From Hirschia litorea (lineage in GTDB: Bacteria > Pseudomonadota > Alphaproteobacteria > Caulobacterales > Hyphomonadaceae): a stretch of 64,000 bases of DNA. The stretch spans positions 199,124 through 263,123 of the forward strand of contig NZ_JBHTBR010000009.1 of the NCBI RefSeq assembly GCF_042665075.1, in the 5' to 3' direction. Positions 1-8,913 of this stretch are shown here, one piece after another. The stretch's first letter is position 1. Each line of letters starts with the position of its first letter. The position numbers and the translations under genes are program-made. The notes below the pieces were generated by a model. The model had not been told where the DNA came from. It saw nothing but the letters and a program-made list of their open reading frames with translations, and made no database searches.

Positions 1-1983
1 GAAGAAAATATGGAAACCAAAGAGGTTCTGGATACTATCAAAGTGTATGGGCGCGGCCTCAACTTGAACGGCACAGCAATTGCCGCGTCTGAAGGTGTTG
101 TAGGGTATAAAGACTTTGAAGATCGTCCACTTTCTCGTGTAGGTGAATTGATAGAAGTTATCCCTGGTGTGATCGCTACCCAACATTCTGGTGAAGGCAA
201 AGCAAATCAATATTTTTTACGTGGCTTCAACCTTGACCACGGAACTGATTTTTCAGCCAATATTGACGGTGTGCCTGTTAATTTACGGAGTCATGGTCAT
301 GGGCAGGGATATTTAGATATAAACTTTGTCATTCCAGAGTTGGTTGAACGCGTCGATTTTCGCAAAGGTCCATATCGCGCATCCACGGGAGATTTCTCAG
401 TGGCGGGATCGGGACAATACAATACGTATGACGCATTGAGGCATGATTTTGTTGAAGTCTCGGCAGGTGAGTTTGGATATTTACGGACTGTAATAGCGGG
501 TGATTATAATATTTCTCAAAATACCTCCTTACTTTTCGGCTTGGAAACAGAAGTATATGATGGGCCTTGGGTGCTGGAGCAAGACCTCCAAAAGCTGAAT
601 GCAATGGGTAAAGTCATCCACACTGCAGGTGCGTGGAATCTAGAAGCTTCTCTGAGTGCATATGATAGCGAATGGACTGCGACTGACCAAATTCCTCGAC
701 GCGCAATCGATAGCGGACAAATAGAGCGGTTTGGTTTTATTGATGATGATTTGGGTGGTAACACAACACGTTTTTCTACAAATGGTCAGGCGCGATACAA
801 TCATGACAGTGGTGCAGAAACGAAATTCAATCTCTTTGCCGTAGCTTATGATTTTACCTTGTATTCCAACTTCACTTATTTTCTTGATGATCCTGTAAAT
901 GGTGATGAATTCGAGCAACGCGATCAACGCCATTACTATGGCGCAGGTGTTGGGCATACTAGAAACTTAACTGATCGTTTCACACTGCGCTCAGGCGGAG
1001 AAATACGCTATGATGATATAACTGACATAGGTCTTTTCAAAACAGCCTCTCGTCAGCGTGTTTCGACTGTGCGTCAAGACAGCGTGACTGAATTGAGCCT
1101 TGGTGTGTGGGGGGAGGTTGAATATGCATTGACCGAAAATCTTCGGGTGAGTGCGGGGGTGCGTGCTGATTATTTTGATGCGGATATCAATGCCGTGAGT
1201 GCGCCTGTTAATGGCGGCTCGGCCAGTGATGATTTGCTTTCACCAAAATTAGGTTTCGCATGGCAAACACCAGTAGGTTTAGAATTTTATGCCAATTACG
1301 GCCAAGGTTTCCATTCAAACGATGTGCGCGGCGCAACAATCTCAATAGATCCTGTTTCAGGAGACACGGTGCAGCCCGTACCTATTCTTGTTAAGGCGCA
1401 TGGCACTGAAATAGGGGCGCGATTTGAGCATGGCCCATTGCGTGCCACCTTAGCAGTTTTCAGTCTCGATCTTGATTCAGAACTCGTGTTTGTTGGTGAT
1501 GCAGGAACGACCGAAGTCAATGATGGATCTATTCGTAAAGGCATTGAAGCAAGTTTGTTTGTACAAGCAACAGATTGGTTGGTAGCTGATTTCTCTGCTG
1601 CATATACAGATGCCGAATTTGATATTTCAGGAAATGATAGGGCTATTCCAGGTGCAGTTGAAAGTGTGATCGGAGCGGGCATCTTAGCTAATTTTGAGTC
1701 GTGGACGTTCAGTACGCGATTACGTCATTTTGGTGAGGCACCATTGATCGAAGATGCAAGCGTCATGTCAGAGCCAACAACATTGGTTAATTTGGTGGGA
1801 AGTTATGATTGGCGCAACATAATATTATCACTTGAGGTCCTGAATGCGTTTAATGCTGAGGATAATGACATTAGCTATTTCTTTGGCTCGCAACTCTCCA
1901 ATGAAATAGCGCCTGTTGAAGATATTCATTTTCATCCTGTTGAACCAAGACAGGTGCGGGTCTCTTTGCGATATAATTTCTAA
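1..1983 (+). CDS. TonB-dependent outer-membrane receptor, 5' end cut by window
   Basis: The reading frame is open from base 1, so the true start and signal peptide lie outside the window; the first in-frame ATG at 10 is probably internal. The visible protein has a plug domain (VGELIEVIPGV, YFLRGFNLDHG, VERVDFRKGPY in about the first 130 residues) followed by a beta-barrel that ends in the typical aromatic C-terminus (VRVSLRYNF). Such receptors import scarce ligands using TonB energy. The ligand cannot be read from the sequence: this plug subtype, with its HGHGQGYLD stretch, differs from the large carbohydrate-type receptors later in the window, and a metal or small-chelate ligand is possible. 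No partner gene lies directly downstream, as 340 bp separate it from the next gene. Confidence 0.9.
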   Translation, partial: EENMETKEVLDTIKVYGRGLNLNGTAIAASEGVVGYKDFEDRPLSRVGELIEVIPGVIATQHSGEGKANQYFLRGFNLDHGTDFSANIDGVPVNLRSHGHGQGYLDINFVIPELVERVDFRKGPYRASTGDFSVAGSGQYNTYDALRHDFVEVSAGEFGYLRTVIAGDYNISQNTSLLFGLETEVYDGPWVLEQDLQKLNAMGKVIHTAGAWNLEASLSAYDSEWTATDQIPRRAIDSGQIERFGFIDDDLGGNTTRFSTNGQARYNHDSGAETKFNLFAVAYDFTLYSNFTYFLDDPVNGDEFEQRDQRHYYGAGVGHTRNLTDRFTLRSGGEIRYDDITDIGLFKTASRQRVSTVRQDSVTELSLGVWGEVEYALTENLRVSAGVRADYFDADINAVSAPVNGGSASDDLLSPKLGFAWQTPVGLEFYANYGQGFHSNDVRGATISIDPVSGDTVQPVPILVKAHGTEIGARFEHGPLRATLAVFSLDLDSELVFVGDAGTTEVNDGSIRKGIEASLFVQATDWLVADFSAAYTDAEFDISGNDRAIPGAVESVIGAGILANFESWTFSTRLRHFGEAPLIEDASVMSEPTTLVNLVGSYDWRNIILSLEVLNAFNAEDNDISYFFGSQLSNEIAPVEDIHFHPVEPRQVRVSLRYNF

Positions 1984-2323
1984 ATATAAGTGATCAGGTG
2001 GCGGCTGCCTGTGCGAAGATCAACCTCTGATCTGGCGAACAGACACGCGTGTCTAATCGCCAAAATCACGTTTGAGCAGCCATTCAATAGCTATAGGGAT
2101 GCAAGTTATGATCGGCCCATCTTCAAATGATAAGCAATGCCATAGCTAGCTGGAGACACAGCCTAAGCAGAGTATGACCAAATGCGGAGCAGACGCTCTG
2201 CAGACCCAGTGCAAGCTATATGCAGGCAGGGTGCAGATGTGAGAATTTACGCCGAATTTAGCGCAAGACTTTTTCTTCACTTGCGCGTATGGAAAGCTTC
2301 GCTTTTACTTAAAGAGACCTTCC
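1984..2323. other. Intergenic region with 14-bp perfect palindrome
   Basis: No reading frame with coding character is visible in these 340 bp. A perfect palindrome, AGACACGCGTGTCT, sits at 2041-2054 and could be an operator or a small hairpin; there is no T-run, so it is not a classical terminator. The promoter of the downstream hydrolase gene should lie here but no convincing -35/-10 pair stands out. Confidence 0.4.
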
Positions 2324-3370
2324 ATGTCAGACAGCAATTTTGAAATTGGCGGCACACAAATCCGCGCGGGTGAACGTAAAACAATAGATATCCCACTCAG
2401 CTATTTGTCCGATCATACCCAAATGCATATGCGTGTTCAGGTCATTCGCGGCTCAAAACCTGGCCCCACTTTATTCGTCAGTGGAGCCATCCACGGTGAT
2501 GAAATTATCGGGGTGGAAATTATCCGTCGAATTGCTGAATTGGCCCAACTAAAACGCTTGCACGGCACGGTTATTTTAGTCCCCATCGTCAACACATATG
2601 GCTTTGTGGGATTGTCTCGATATCTACCTGATCGCCGTGACTTGAATCGCTCATTTCCCGGGAGTGAAAAGGGGGCTTTAGCCGCGCAACTTGCCCACAC
2701 CTTTATGTCCCAAATCGTGCAGTGTTCTGATTATGGTTTAGACCTCCACAGCGGCGCTATTCACCGCGCAAACCTACCTCAAATCCGCGCAAATTTAGAC
2801 GATCCGGTCGTGGAAGGCATGGCGAAAGCTTTCGGTGCCTCCATCATGTTGAACGCAAATCTGCGTGATGGTTCTCTGCGCGAAGCCGCGCAAACTGTCG
2901 GCTGCAACATGTTGCTGTATGAAGCAGGTGAGGCGCTTCGTTTTGATGAGTCTGCCATTCGTATTGGTGTGAAAGGCGTGATTGGCGTTTTGCGCCACCT
3001 CGAAATGTTGCCGAAAAAAGCCAGCAAAACCAACGACAAATCTACTGACCCCATTCGCGCACAATCAAGTCATTGGCTGCGCGCACCTATGGGTGGTTTG
3101 CTGCGCCCTCTTAAAGCGCTGGGCGATAGTGTCCAGAAGGGGGAGGTGATTGCCATTGTCTCAAACCCAATGGGAGAGATGAGCAAAGACCTGACAGCGC
3201 GTCATTCAGGCATGGTGATTGGGCGCTCCAATCTGCCTGTGGTCAATCGCGGAGATGCTATTTTTCATATTGCGCGCGTCGATAATGTTGAAGACGCAGA
3301 AGATACACTTTCAGCAGTTGAGATGAACGCTGAAAATGATCCGCTCTTTGATGGAATGGAGATTGTTTAA
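2324..3370 (+). CDS. Succinylglutamate desuccinylase / aspartoacylase family zinc hydrolase
   Basis: This 348-residue cytoplasmic protein has the M14-like AstE/AspA fold signature. Zinc ligands are predicted at His57 and Glu60 in the HGDE motif and His142 in DLHSG, with the catalytic Glu200 in LLYEAGE; DLNRSFPG (106-113) is the usual substrate-carboxylate loop. The family removes acyl groups from N-acyl amino acids or related amides. The C-terminal third (about 245-320, RAPMGGLLRPL...GEVIAIVSNPMG) resembles a lipoyl/biotinyl-like beta-barrel often seen in this subfamily. It stands alone, 148 bp ahead of the sigma factor gene, and has no obvious link to polysaccharide use. The exact substrate is unknown. 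The start is supported by length and by the absence of better upstream codons; the ribosome site is weak. Confidence 0.85.
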   Translation: MSDSNFEIGGTQIRAGERKTIDIPLSYLSDHTQMHMRVQVIRGSKPGPTLFVSGAIHGDEIIGVEIIRRIAELAQLKRLHGTVILVPIVNTYGFVGLSRYLPDRRDLNRSFPGSEKGALAAQLAHTFMSQIVQCSDYGLDLHSGAIHRANLPQIRANLDDPVVEGMAKAFGASIMLNANLRDGSLREAAQTVGCNMLLYEAGEALRFDESAIRIGVKGVIGVLRHLEMLPKKASKTNDKSTDPIRAQSSHWLRAPMGGLLRPLKALGDSVQKGEVIAIVSNPMGEMSKDLTARHSGMVIGRSNLPVVNRGDAIFHIARVDNVEDAEDTLSAVEMNAENDPLFDGMEIV

Positions 3371-3518
3371 GCCCTCAATGGGGCGCGAGGCATAGGTCTT
3401 ATTATTGTAGACTTTTGACAAACCAAAATGTGTAATAGAAAAACCAAAAAAGTGAAAATATTTTCAAAACTCTCATAAGTTGTTGTAATTTATGTATTAA
3501 TGGTGTCTCGTTGGTGCC

Positions 3519-4121
3519 ATGTCGAGGATATTTGAAGCTTTTGTGGAGAATGAAAACGCAATCCGACGGGTTGTCGCGCGCTATTGTGCGCGCCCTGAAG
3601 ATGTAGATGAATTGGTCCAAGAGACCTTTTTAAAATGCTTCGCTGCGGAATTAAAAGCAGAGATTCAAGAGCCTAAACACTTCCTTCTTCGTGCCGCCAA
3701 AAACACGGCACTGAGTGAAATAAAGAAAAAACGCAATACAACGACAGATTATTTGGAAGATTCTGCCGACAAGGACGTCTTAGTAGATGAGGGGCAATTT
3801 TCGCCCGAAACACGTTATGATGGACGTCGTAAGCTCGCTGTTCTTGCAATGGCGATAGGAAGCTTGTCTGCAGATGATCAAAGAATGCTATTAATGCGAA
3901 AAATGGAACATTTGAAATTTAAGCAAATTGCCCTGAGAATGGATGTGTCGGTCAGCACGGTTCAAAAACGTGTTGCCGCTGCGCTTTTGCATTGTAATGC
4001 ATTCTTTCGCTCACGTGGGTATGACCCAATTGAATTTGGCGGACATTCTCTGACGCCGAAGTCTTCCAATATTGCCGGTTGGCCCCAGAAATCTACGCGA
4101 CGGGAGTTAGATAATGACTGA
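3519..4121 (+). CDS. ECF RNA polymerase sigma factor, FecI-like
   Basis: A 200-residue extracytoplasmic-function sigma factor with region 2 near residues 10-75 (ARPEDVDELVQETFLKCF) and region 4 near 115-165 (LSADDQRMLLMRKMEHLKFKQIALRMDVSVSTVQKRV), the helix-turn-helix that reads the -35 element. Its stop overlaps the start of the FecR-like gene by 8 bp, so the two are translationally coupled. With the downstream STN-containing TonB receptor it forms a cell-surface signalling set: ligand binding at the receptor is passed to the anti-sigma, which frees this sigma factor. Which promoters it drives is not visible, but its own receptor gene is the usual target. No carbohydrate enzyme lies in this cluster. 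Confidence 0.92.
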   Translation: MSRIFEAFVENENAIRRVVARYCARPEDVDELVQETFLKCFAAELKAEIQEPKHFLLRAAKNTALSEIKKKRNTTTDYLEDSADKDVLVDEGQFSPETRYDGRRKLAVLAMAIGSLSADDQRMLLMRKMEHLKFKQIALRMDVSVSTVQKRVAAALLHCNAFFRSRGYDPIEFGGHSLTPKSSNIAGWPQKSTRRELDND

Positions 4122-5193
4122 CCCGCGCAATATTATTGATTTTCCAGATATCCAGAAAGTAGAAGCTGAAGCTGCTGAATGGATTATGAAATTTGAAGAT
4201 GGCGATGAAACTGCAGCTGATCGTGCGGCCTTTCGCAAATGGCTTGCCCGGGGTGAGCAATATAAAGAGGCATATCAACGTCTTGCTTCCCTGTGGGGCG
4301 CGTTAGATTTATTGGAAGATTTAGAAGACTTATCGCAAGCAGAAGTGCAAAAAGATTTACGCGCTCAAAACACGACAACTAATATTATCTCTCGACGTAG
4401 TGGATTGTGGGCAATGGCCGCTTCCATTGTCGGGATAGCAGTCGTGATGGGTGTTGGCTGGCAATTTCATACAGATTCAAGATTTGATTTCGAGGCTACT
4501 TACGTCACGCAATTAGGCAAACGCCAAACAGTGGCATTGCCCGATGGTTCTGAAGTCATTTTGAACACACAAAGCCATGTGGATGTGAAATATAATGACA
4601 AAGAACGCTTGATTTATCTGCGTAAGGGCGAAGCTTTTTTCGAAGTTGCCAAGAATGCAGAAAAGCCATTTTCCGTTATCGCGAATGGCGGGGCTGTTAA
4701 AGCAGTCGGTACAGCATTTACGGTACGCCTCAGAGATTCAAAAATTGATGTCACGGTTGCAGAAGGGCGGGTAGCTTTATATGCCGCCTCTAAAGAAGAG
4801 CCCTTAGAAAACGCCTCATACCATTTAGACAAAAACGCAGAAACGCTCCTGCAAGTTACGGCAGGTCAGCAGGTTTTGTTCCGTGATAAGATAGAGCATC
4901 TGGGCCATGTCGATCCTTCCGTTATGAAGCGCAAGCTTTCTTGGCGAGAGGGGGTTTTAGCTTTCTCTGGAGACCCATTGTCTGAAATGGTTGAGGAAGT
5001 TTCGCGTTATACAGATATTAAAATAGAAATTCGTGATGATGCATTGCGAACTTTACCAGTAGCTGGTTACTTTGAAGCTGGAGAAGTTGATGCAATGCTC
5101 GAAGCTTTGAAATTGATGGCAAACATCGAAGCAGAGCATATAGATTCTAAACACATTTTATTAAAAAGAGAGAATCTGAAAACTGACGACTAA
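4114..5193 (+). CDS. FecR-family anti-sigma factor / transmembrane sensor
   Basis: The 359-residue protein starts with a cytoplasmic DUF4880-type sigma-binding domain (about 15-62, AAEWIMKFEDGDETAADRAA), has one membrane segment near 97-116 (MAASIVGIAVVMGVGW), then a periplasmic FecR domain (about 128-230, VTQLGKRQTVALPDGSEVILN) and a C-terminal STN-like DUF4974 region (about 285-352). The family holds its partner sigma factor until the STN domain of an outer-membrane receptor signals. The start overlaps the sigma gene by 8 bp and the receptor follows after a short gap, which gives the classic fecI-fecR-fecA order. Everything expected for the family is present. Confidence 0.92.
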   Translation: MTDPRNIIDFPDIQKVEAEAAEWIMKFEDGDETAADRAAFRKWLARGEQYKEAYQRLASLWGALDLLEDLEDLSQAEVQKDLRAQNTTTNIISRRSGLWAMAASIVGIAVVMGVGWQFHTDSRFDFEATYVTQLGKRQTVALPDGSEVILNTQSHVDVKYNDKERLIYLRKGEAFFEVAKNAEKPFSVIANGGAVKAVGTAFTVRLRDSKIDVTVAEGRVALYAASKEEPLENASYHLDKNAETLLQVTAGQQVLFRDKIEHLGHVDPSVMKRKLSWREGVLAFSGDPLSEMVEEVSRYTDIKIEIRDDALRTLPVAGYFEAGEVDAMLEALKLMANIEAEHIDSKHILLKRENLKTDD

Positions 5194-5268
5194 AAGCATT
5201 TTTGCTTGTTACATAAGCGCGCCCAGACGCGTATTGTAAATAATTTACAAAAAATAGGGAGGAAGTTT

Positions 5269-5334
5269 ATGTCTTTTGAATCTTGGGAAGTCTTCTTTTG
5301 TAAGACCGGTGTGAAAAACGCATTCGCGTGCTGA
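5269..5334 (+). CDS. Possible 21-residue leader ORF ahead of the STN receptor
   Basis: ATG at 5269 is preceded by a strong ribosome site (AGGGAGGAAG) and opens a 21-codon frame (MSFESWEVFF...) ending at a TGA at 5332, 26 bp before the preferred GTG start of the receptor and in a different frame. The strong site on a tiny frame ahead of a weak GTG start suggests a leader peptide or translational coupling. It may equally be a relic of an earlier start of the receptor gene. No homology is recognised. Confidence 0.3.
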   Translation: MSFESWEVFFCKTGVKNAFAC

Positions 5335-5360
5335 TCAGCGGGATAATAATTGAGGAAACG

Positions 5361-8300
5361 GTGAGTTTAGTTCGTAGGGTTTCGTGTGGGTGTTTATTGG
5401 CCACAACGATATGCTCCCTACCTTTTGCGCAAGCGCAGACTCTAGATGATCGATATGATTTTCATATCGAAACGGGGACGCTTGGCTCGGTGTTGGATGA
5501 GTTCGTAGACACTGCGAACATCCAACTTCTGTATCCTCATGAGTTATCGAATGTGACGGGGTTAAATCCTGTCATTGGTCAGTACACAATCGAAGAAGCT
5601 TTACAGGTTCTCCTTGAGGGGACGCATTTTTCTGGCGGTCTAACGAAGAGTGGGGTGATTGTCATCGCGCTCAACAATAGCGGAAGACCGCAGGAAAGGG
5701 AGGCTGTAATGTCGATTGGGGAATTACAGAAAACGAAGAAGAAAGCACTATTGGCAGGTGCTGCTGCTATGGCGCTGAGCATGAGCAATCAGCAAGCCGT
5801 TGCACAAGCAAATGATGACGTTGTGGCGGTAGGAACAACCGCGCAAGATGAGAACCTCACTCAAGATGTGATTGTTGTGACAGGTATCCGTAAATCACTA
5901 CAGGATGCGGCTGCAATCAAACGAAATGCAGATGGTGTTGTCGATGCAATTTCAGCAGAAGATATAGGCAAATTTCCAGATACAAACCTTGCCGAATCTT
6001 TGCAGCGCATCACAGGTGTTTCAATCGACCGCTCCAATGGGGAAGGAAATCAGGTTTCTGTACGTGGTTTTGGGCCTCGCTTTAATCTTGTGACGTTAAA
6101 TGGTCGACAAATGCCTAAAGCCTCCACACAAGCTGATGTGAATGTGAATCGCGGCTTCAATTTCCGTGAGCTGTCTTCAGAAGTTGTGTCGGGTGTTGAA
6201 GTTCTAAAGACAGGCCGCGCGAATGTGGCTTCAGGCGGTATAGGGTCAACCATAAACATCAAAACATCGCGTCCATTAGATATTGGCAAGCAGCAGATTT
6301 CACTAGGTGTGAAGGGTGTTGTGGATACCACGAATGAAGCGGGCGATGACGTTACACCAGAAATCGTTGGTCTTTACAGCAATGTCTTTATGGACGGCAG
6401 ATTGGGTATCTTAGTGTCCGCTGCCCATGCGGAGCGTAATAGCCGTAGTGAGCAAGTTAAAATTGATGGTTGGATCCGCGATGATGGAACCACATACACA
6501 GGCGTTGATCGGTCTGGAATAGATCGCTCGACAAACCCAACGGGGACATTCTTTGTGCCGCGTAATTATGTGCTAAATGTTGGCGATCATGACCGTCAGC
6601 GTCAGAACTATCAGGGTGTCGTTCAGTTTAAACCAACGGACCGATTAACCGCGACATTGGACTATACGGGGTCGCGTTTCCAAGATGATTTCACAGAATT
6701 GGAAACAAGCTTTTGGTTTGACTCTGATAGCGGAACAATGGGCGTTGCGGATGCAAATGGCACTGTTACAAGCCCGCGTCACAATAATCACCGTATGAAT
6801 TTTGGTGGATTGGCTAAAACGACAGAAATCGTTGGTGATTCATTTGGAGCCAACCTTGAGTGGGAAGCAACCGATGATCTCACGCTTGTATTTGACTACC
6901 ATAACTCTGTCTCAAAATCGCAGCCAGATGGTAATTTAGGTGAAGTTCTAACAGTGTTGAGCGGAAATACATTTGATGTTGATATCGGTGTAGATATGAC
7001 GGGCAATGATATCCCCAACACTGTGGTCGTCGATTCACGTGTGCCGGGCGGTACAGCTTTTGCTGCGAGTGCAATCCAAGCAGATGTGTCTGTGGGGCGG
7101 GGGCGTCAAATTGAAAATACCGTCGAGCAAGCTCAAATAGGCGGTGTTTGGGAAAACGCTTTAGACAATGGCTTTAAGCGCCTGAACTTTGGAGCGTCAT
7201 ACACAAATTACCAATATGATGATTTCAACCGTTTCTGGTTTGCTGTTGTGGATACGGTCGATATCTCCAATTTCCCAGTCAGTTTTGTGCCGCGCGGCGA
7301 TGTTGCAGCCAATTTCTCTGGTCAAGAAACATTATTTCAAAATCGCGCCATCTATGATGTGAATGCCCTAAACCGGTTGGTCGATGACGGAATTGATTTT
7401 GAAAACGTTGAAACTGGCTTCCCACCGTTTTTCAGTAGCGTGACAGAAGAGACTTTGTCGGCATATCTTTCAGGTGATTTTGAAGCTGAATTCCATGGCT
7501 TGCCAATTGATGTGAATGCAGGTGTTCGGATTGAAAAAACCGAAACAACAGGTAGCTCCACATCAAATCTGCCGCGTGGTTTGCGTCATCTAACAAATGA
7601 ATCACTGGAGCAAATTGCTGCTGATAGTGCTGATATTGAAACCAATACAGCTGACTATACTGAGTTCCTTCCCAATATAGATGCCAAGCTCAATTTTACA
7701 GACAATTTGATTGGACGATTATCTTATAGCCGGACGATCACACGCAGTAACCTTGAAGACTTAGCTCCCGGCACAGTCATTACCAACACTAGACCGAGTA
7801 GTGGGACGGGCATCTCTGATGGTATCTTCACCGCGCGCCAAGGTGATACAGGGCTATTGCCATATAGCTCGAATAATATCGACGCATCGTTGGAGTGGTA
7901 TTATGGGGATGAGGGCAAATTTGGAGCCGGAGAGGGAAGTTATTTCTCTATCGGGTACTTTTCTAAAGATGTTCAAAACTTTATCGGTACGCAGGTCTTT
8001 GAACGCACTATAAACAGCTCATTGGGTGTTCCGATCACTGACCCGTCGGCAAACCCACGTCCGGGCTGTCCTGATAGTACAGGCAACACGCCAGCGTGTG
8101 AGTCTCAACCAGGCGATCCAGTGGCAACATTTGATGTTGTGGCAACAAGCAATCTTGGGTCAGCGAAAGTTGATGGGTTTGAGGTTAACCTTCAACACCT
8201 GATCGGCGATACTGGATTTGGTTTCATTGCCAATGCGACATTCGTAGATTCAGATGCTGAATATGACATCAATTCATTGGAACAAAGAGTAGCTCTGCCG

Positions 8301-8618
8301 GGGTTGAGCGACTCTGCCAACCTTGTGGCATTCTATGACAAGCATGGATTTCAAGCTCGTGCTGCTTATAACTGGCGCGATGAGTTCTTGTTGCAGACAA
8401 ACCAATTCCACAGCCCAGACGAGCCAGTATTTACAGAAGCTTATGGACAGCTCGATGTAAGTGCGAGCTATGAAATCAATGGCAATTTCACCGTCTTCCT
8501 TGAAGGCTTAAATGTGACGGAAGAAGGCATTCAACAGCATGGACGATTTAACAATCAGTTCCTGCGTGCTGAAGCTTATGGTGCACGATACAATTTCGGT
8601 GTGCGAGCGTCATTCTAA
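5361..8618 (+). CDS. TonB-dependent receptor with N-terminal STN signalling domain (TonB-Xanth-Caul type)
   Basis: From the GTG at 5361 (GAGGAAACG just upstream) the protein has 1085 residues and a good signal peptide (SLVRRVSCGCLLATTIC...AQA). An STN domain follows at about 30-100 (YDFHIETGTLGSVLDEF), used by FecA-like transducers to contact FecR. Residues about 117-150 then show a second, complete signal-peptide-like segment (MSIGELQKTKKKALLAGAAA, ending NQQAVAQAND) before the TonB box region (DVIVVTGIRKSLQ), plug (LAESLQRITGVSID, VSVRGFGPRFNLVTLNGRQ) and a long barrel ending VRASF. The receptor belongs to the large Caulobacter/Xanthomonas type that usually takes up carbohydrates. It lies downstream of the FecI/FecR pair, which it probably signals to. 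An internal ATG at 5709 could give a receptor without STN. An alternative upstream GTG at 5328 lacks a ribosome site. Confidence 0.9.
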   Translation: MSLVRRVSCGCLLATTICSLPFAQAQTLDDRYDFHIETGTLGSVLDEFVDTANIQLLYPHELSNVTGLNPVIGQYTIEEALQVLLEGTHFSGGLTKSGVIVIALNNSGRPQEREAVMSIGELQKTKKKALLAGAAAMALSMSNQQAVAQANDDVVAVGTTAQDENLTQDVIVVTGIRKSLQDAAAIKRNADGVVDAISAEDIGKFPDTNLAESLQRITGVSIDRSNGEGNQVSVRGFGPRFNLVTLNGRQMPKASTQADVNVNRGFNFRELSSEVVSGVEVLKTGRANVASGGIGSTINIKTSRPLDIGKQQISLGVKGVVDTTNEAGDDVTPEIVGLYSNVFMDGRLGILVSAAHAERNSRSEQVKIDGWIRDDGTTYTGVDRSGIDRSTNPTGTFFVPRNYVLNVGDHDRQRQNYQGVVQFKPTDRLTATLDYTGSRFQDDFTELETSFWFDSDSGTMGVADANGTVTSPRHNNHRMNFGGLAKTTEIVGDSFGANLEWEATDDLTLVFDYHNSVSKSQPDGNLGEVLTVLSGNTFDVDIGVDMTGNDIPNTVVVDSRVPGGTAFAASAIQADVSVGRGRQIENTVEQAQIGGVWENALDNGFKRLNFGASYTNYQYDDFNRFWFAVVDTVDISNFPVSFVPRGDVAANFSGQETLFQNRAIYDVNALNRLVDDGIDFENVETGFPPFFSSVTEETLSAYLSGDFEAEFHGLPIDVNAGVRIEKTETTGSSTSNLPRGLRHLTNESLEQIAADSADIETNTADYTEFLPNIDAKLNFTDNLIGRLSYSRTITRSNLEDLAPGTVITNTRPSSGTGISDGIFTARQGDTGLLPYSSNNIDASLEWYYGDEGKFGAGEGSYFSIGYFSKDVQNFIGTQVFERTINSSLGVPITDPSANPRPGCPDSTGNTPACESQPGDPVATFDVVATSNLGSAKVDGFEVNLQHLIGDTGFGFIANATFVDSDAEYDINSLEQRVALPGLSDSANLVAFYDKHGFQARAAYNWRDEFLLQTNQFHSPDEPVFTEAYGQLDVSASYEINGNFTVFLEGLNVTEEGIQQHGRFNNQFLRAEAYGARYNFGVRASF
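5693..5711 (+). promoter_or_regulatory. Internal ribosome binding site and start codon inside STN receptor gene
   Basis: GGAAAGGGAGG at 5693-5703 lies 5 nt before an in-frame ATG at 5709, immediately ahead of the second signal-peptide-like segment. This is a better ribosome site than the one for the full-length protein, so a 969-residue receptor lacking the STN domain could be made. Confidence 0.5.
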
Positions 8619-8651
8619 TAGCTTGAACGAAGCCACTTGAATTAAACTTAT

Positions 8652-8681
8652 AAAAAGGGCGGGTAACTCCGCCCTTTTTTC
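8652..8681 (+). terminator. Rho-independent terminator after STN receptor
   Basis: AAAAGGGCGG and CCGCCCTTTTTT form a GC-rich stem with a short loop and a T-run, 35 bp after the receptor stop codon. Confidence 0.85.
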
Positions 8682-8825
8682 TTGGGAGGGCCTTAAAAAT
8701 AGAAAGCCATTGTCCGCCATGATTACTCTCACAGAAAGGCTAACTACTAAGCGTAGCAACTTAAAGTGAAGCGTTTTGTACGAAGGTGTATACTAGGTTG
8801 CTAGATGATTTTAATTTTCTAAAAC

Positions 8826-8864
8826 GTCAAATAAGTGTCACCAAATTGGTCAAATAAGTGTCAC
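8826..8864 (+). repeat. Two 16-bp direct repeats ahead of TonB receptor gene
   Basis: GTCAAATAAGTGTCAC occurs exactly at 8826-8841 and 8849-8864, 23 bp apart, 50 bp before the ATG at 8914. The spacing is near two helical turns, which fits a pair of activator or repressor sites on one DNA face. No protein can be assigned to it. Confidence 0.55.
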
Positions 8865-8913
8865 GTATATCGCACTAACTCCCCGCAATAATATTCTATT
8901 TCGGGGCCATCCA

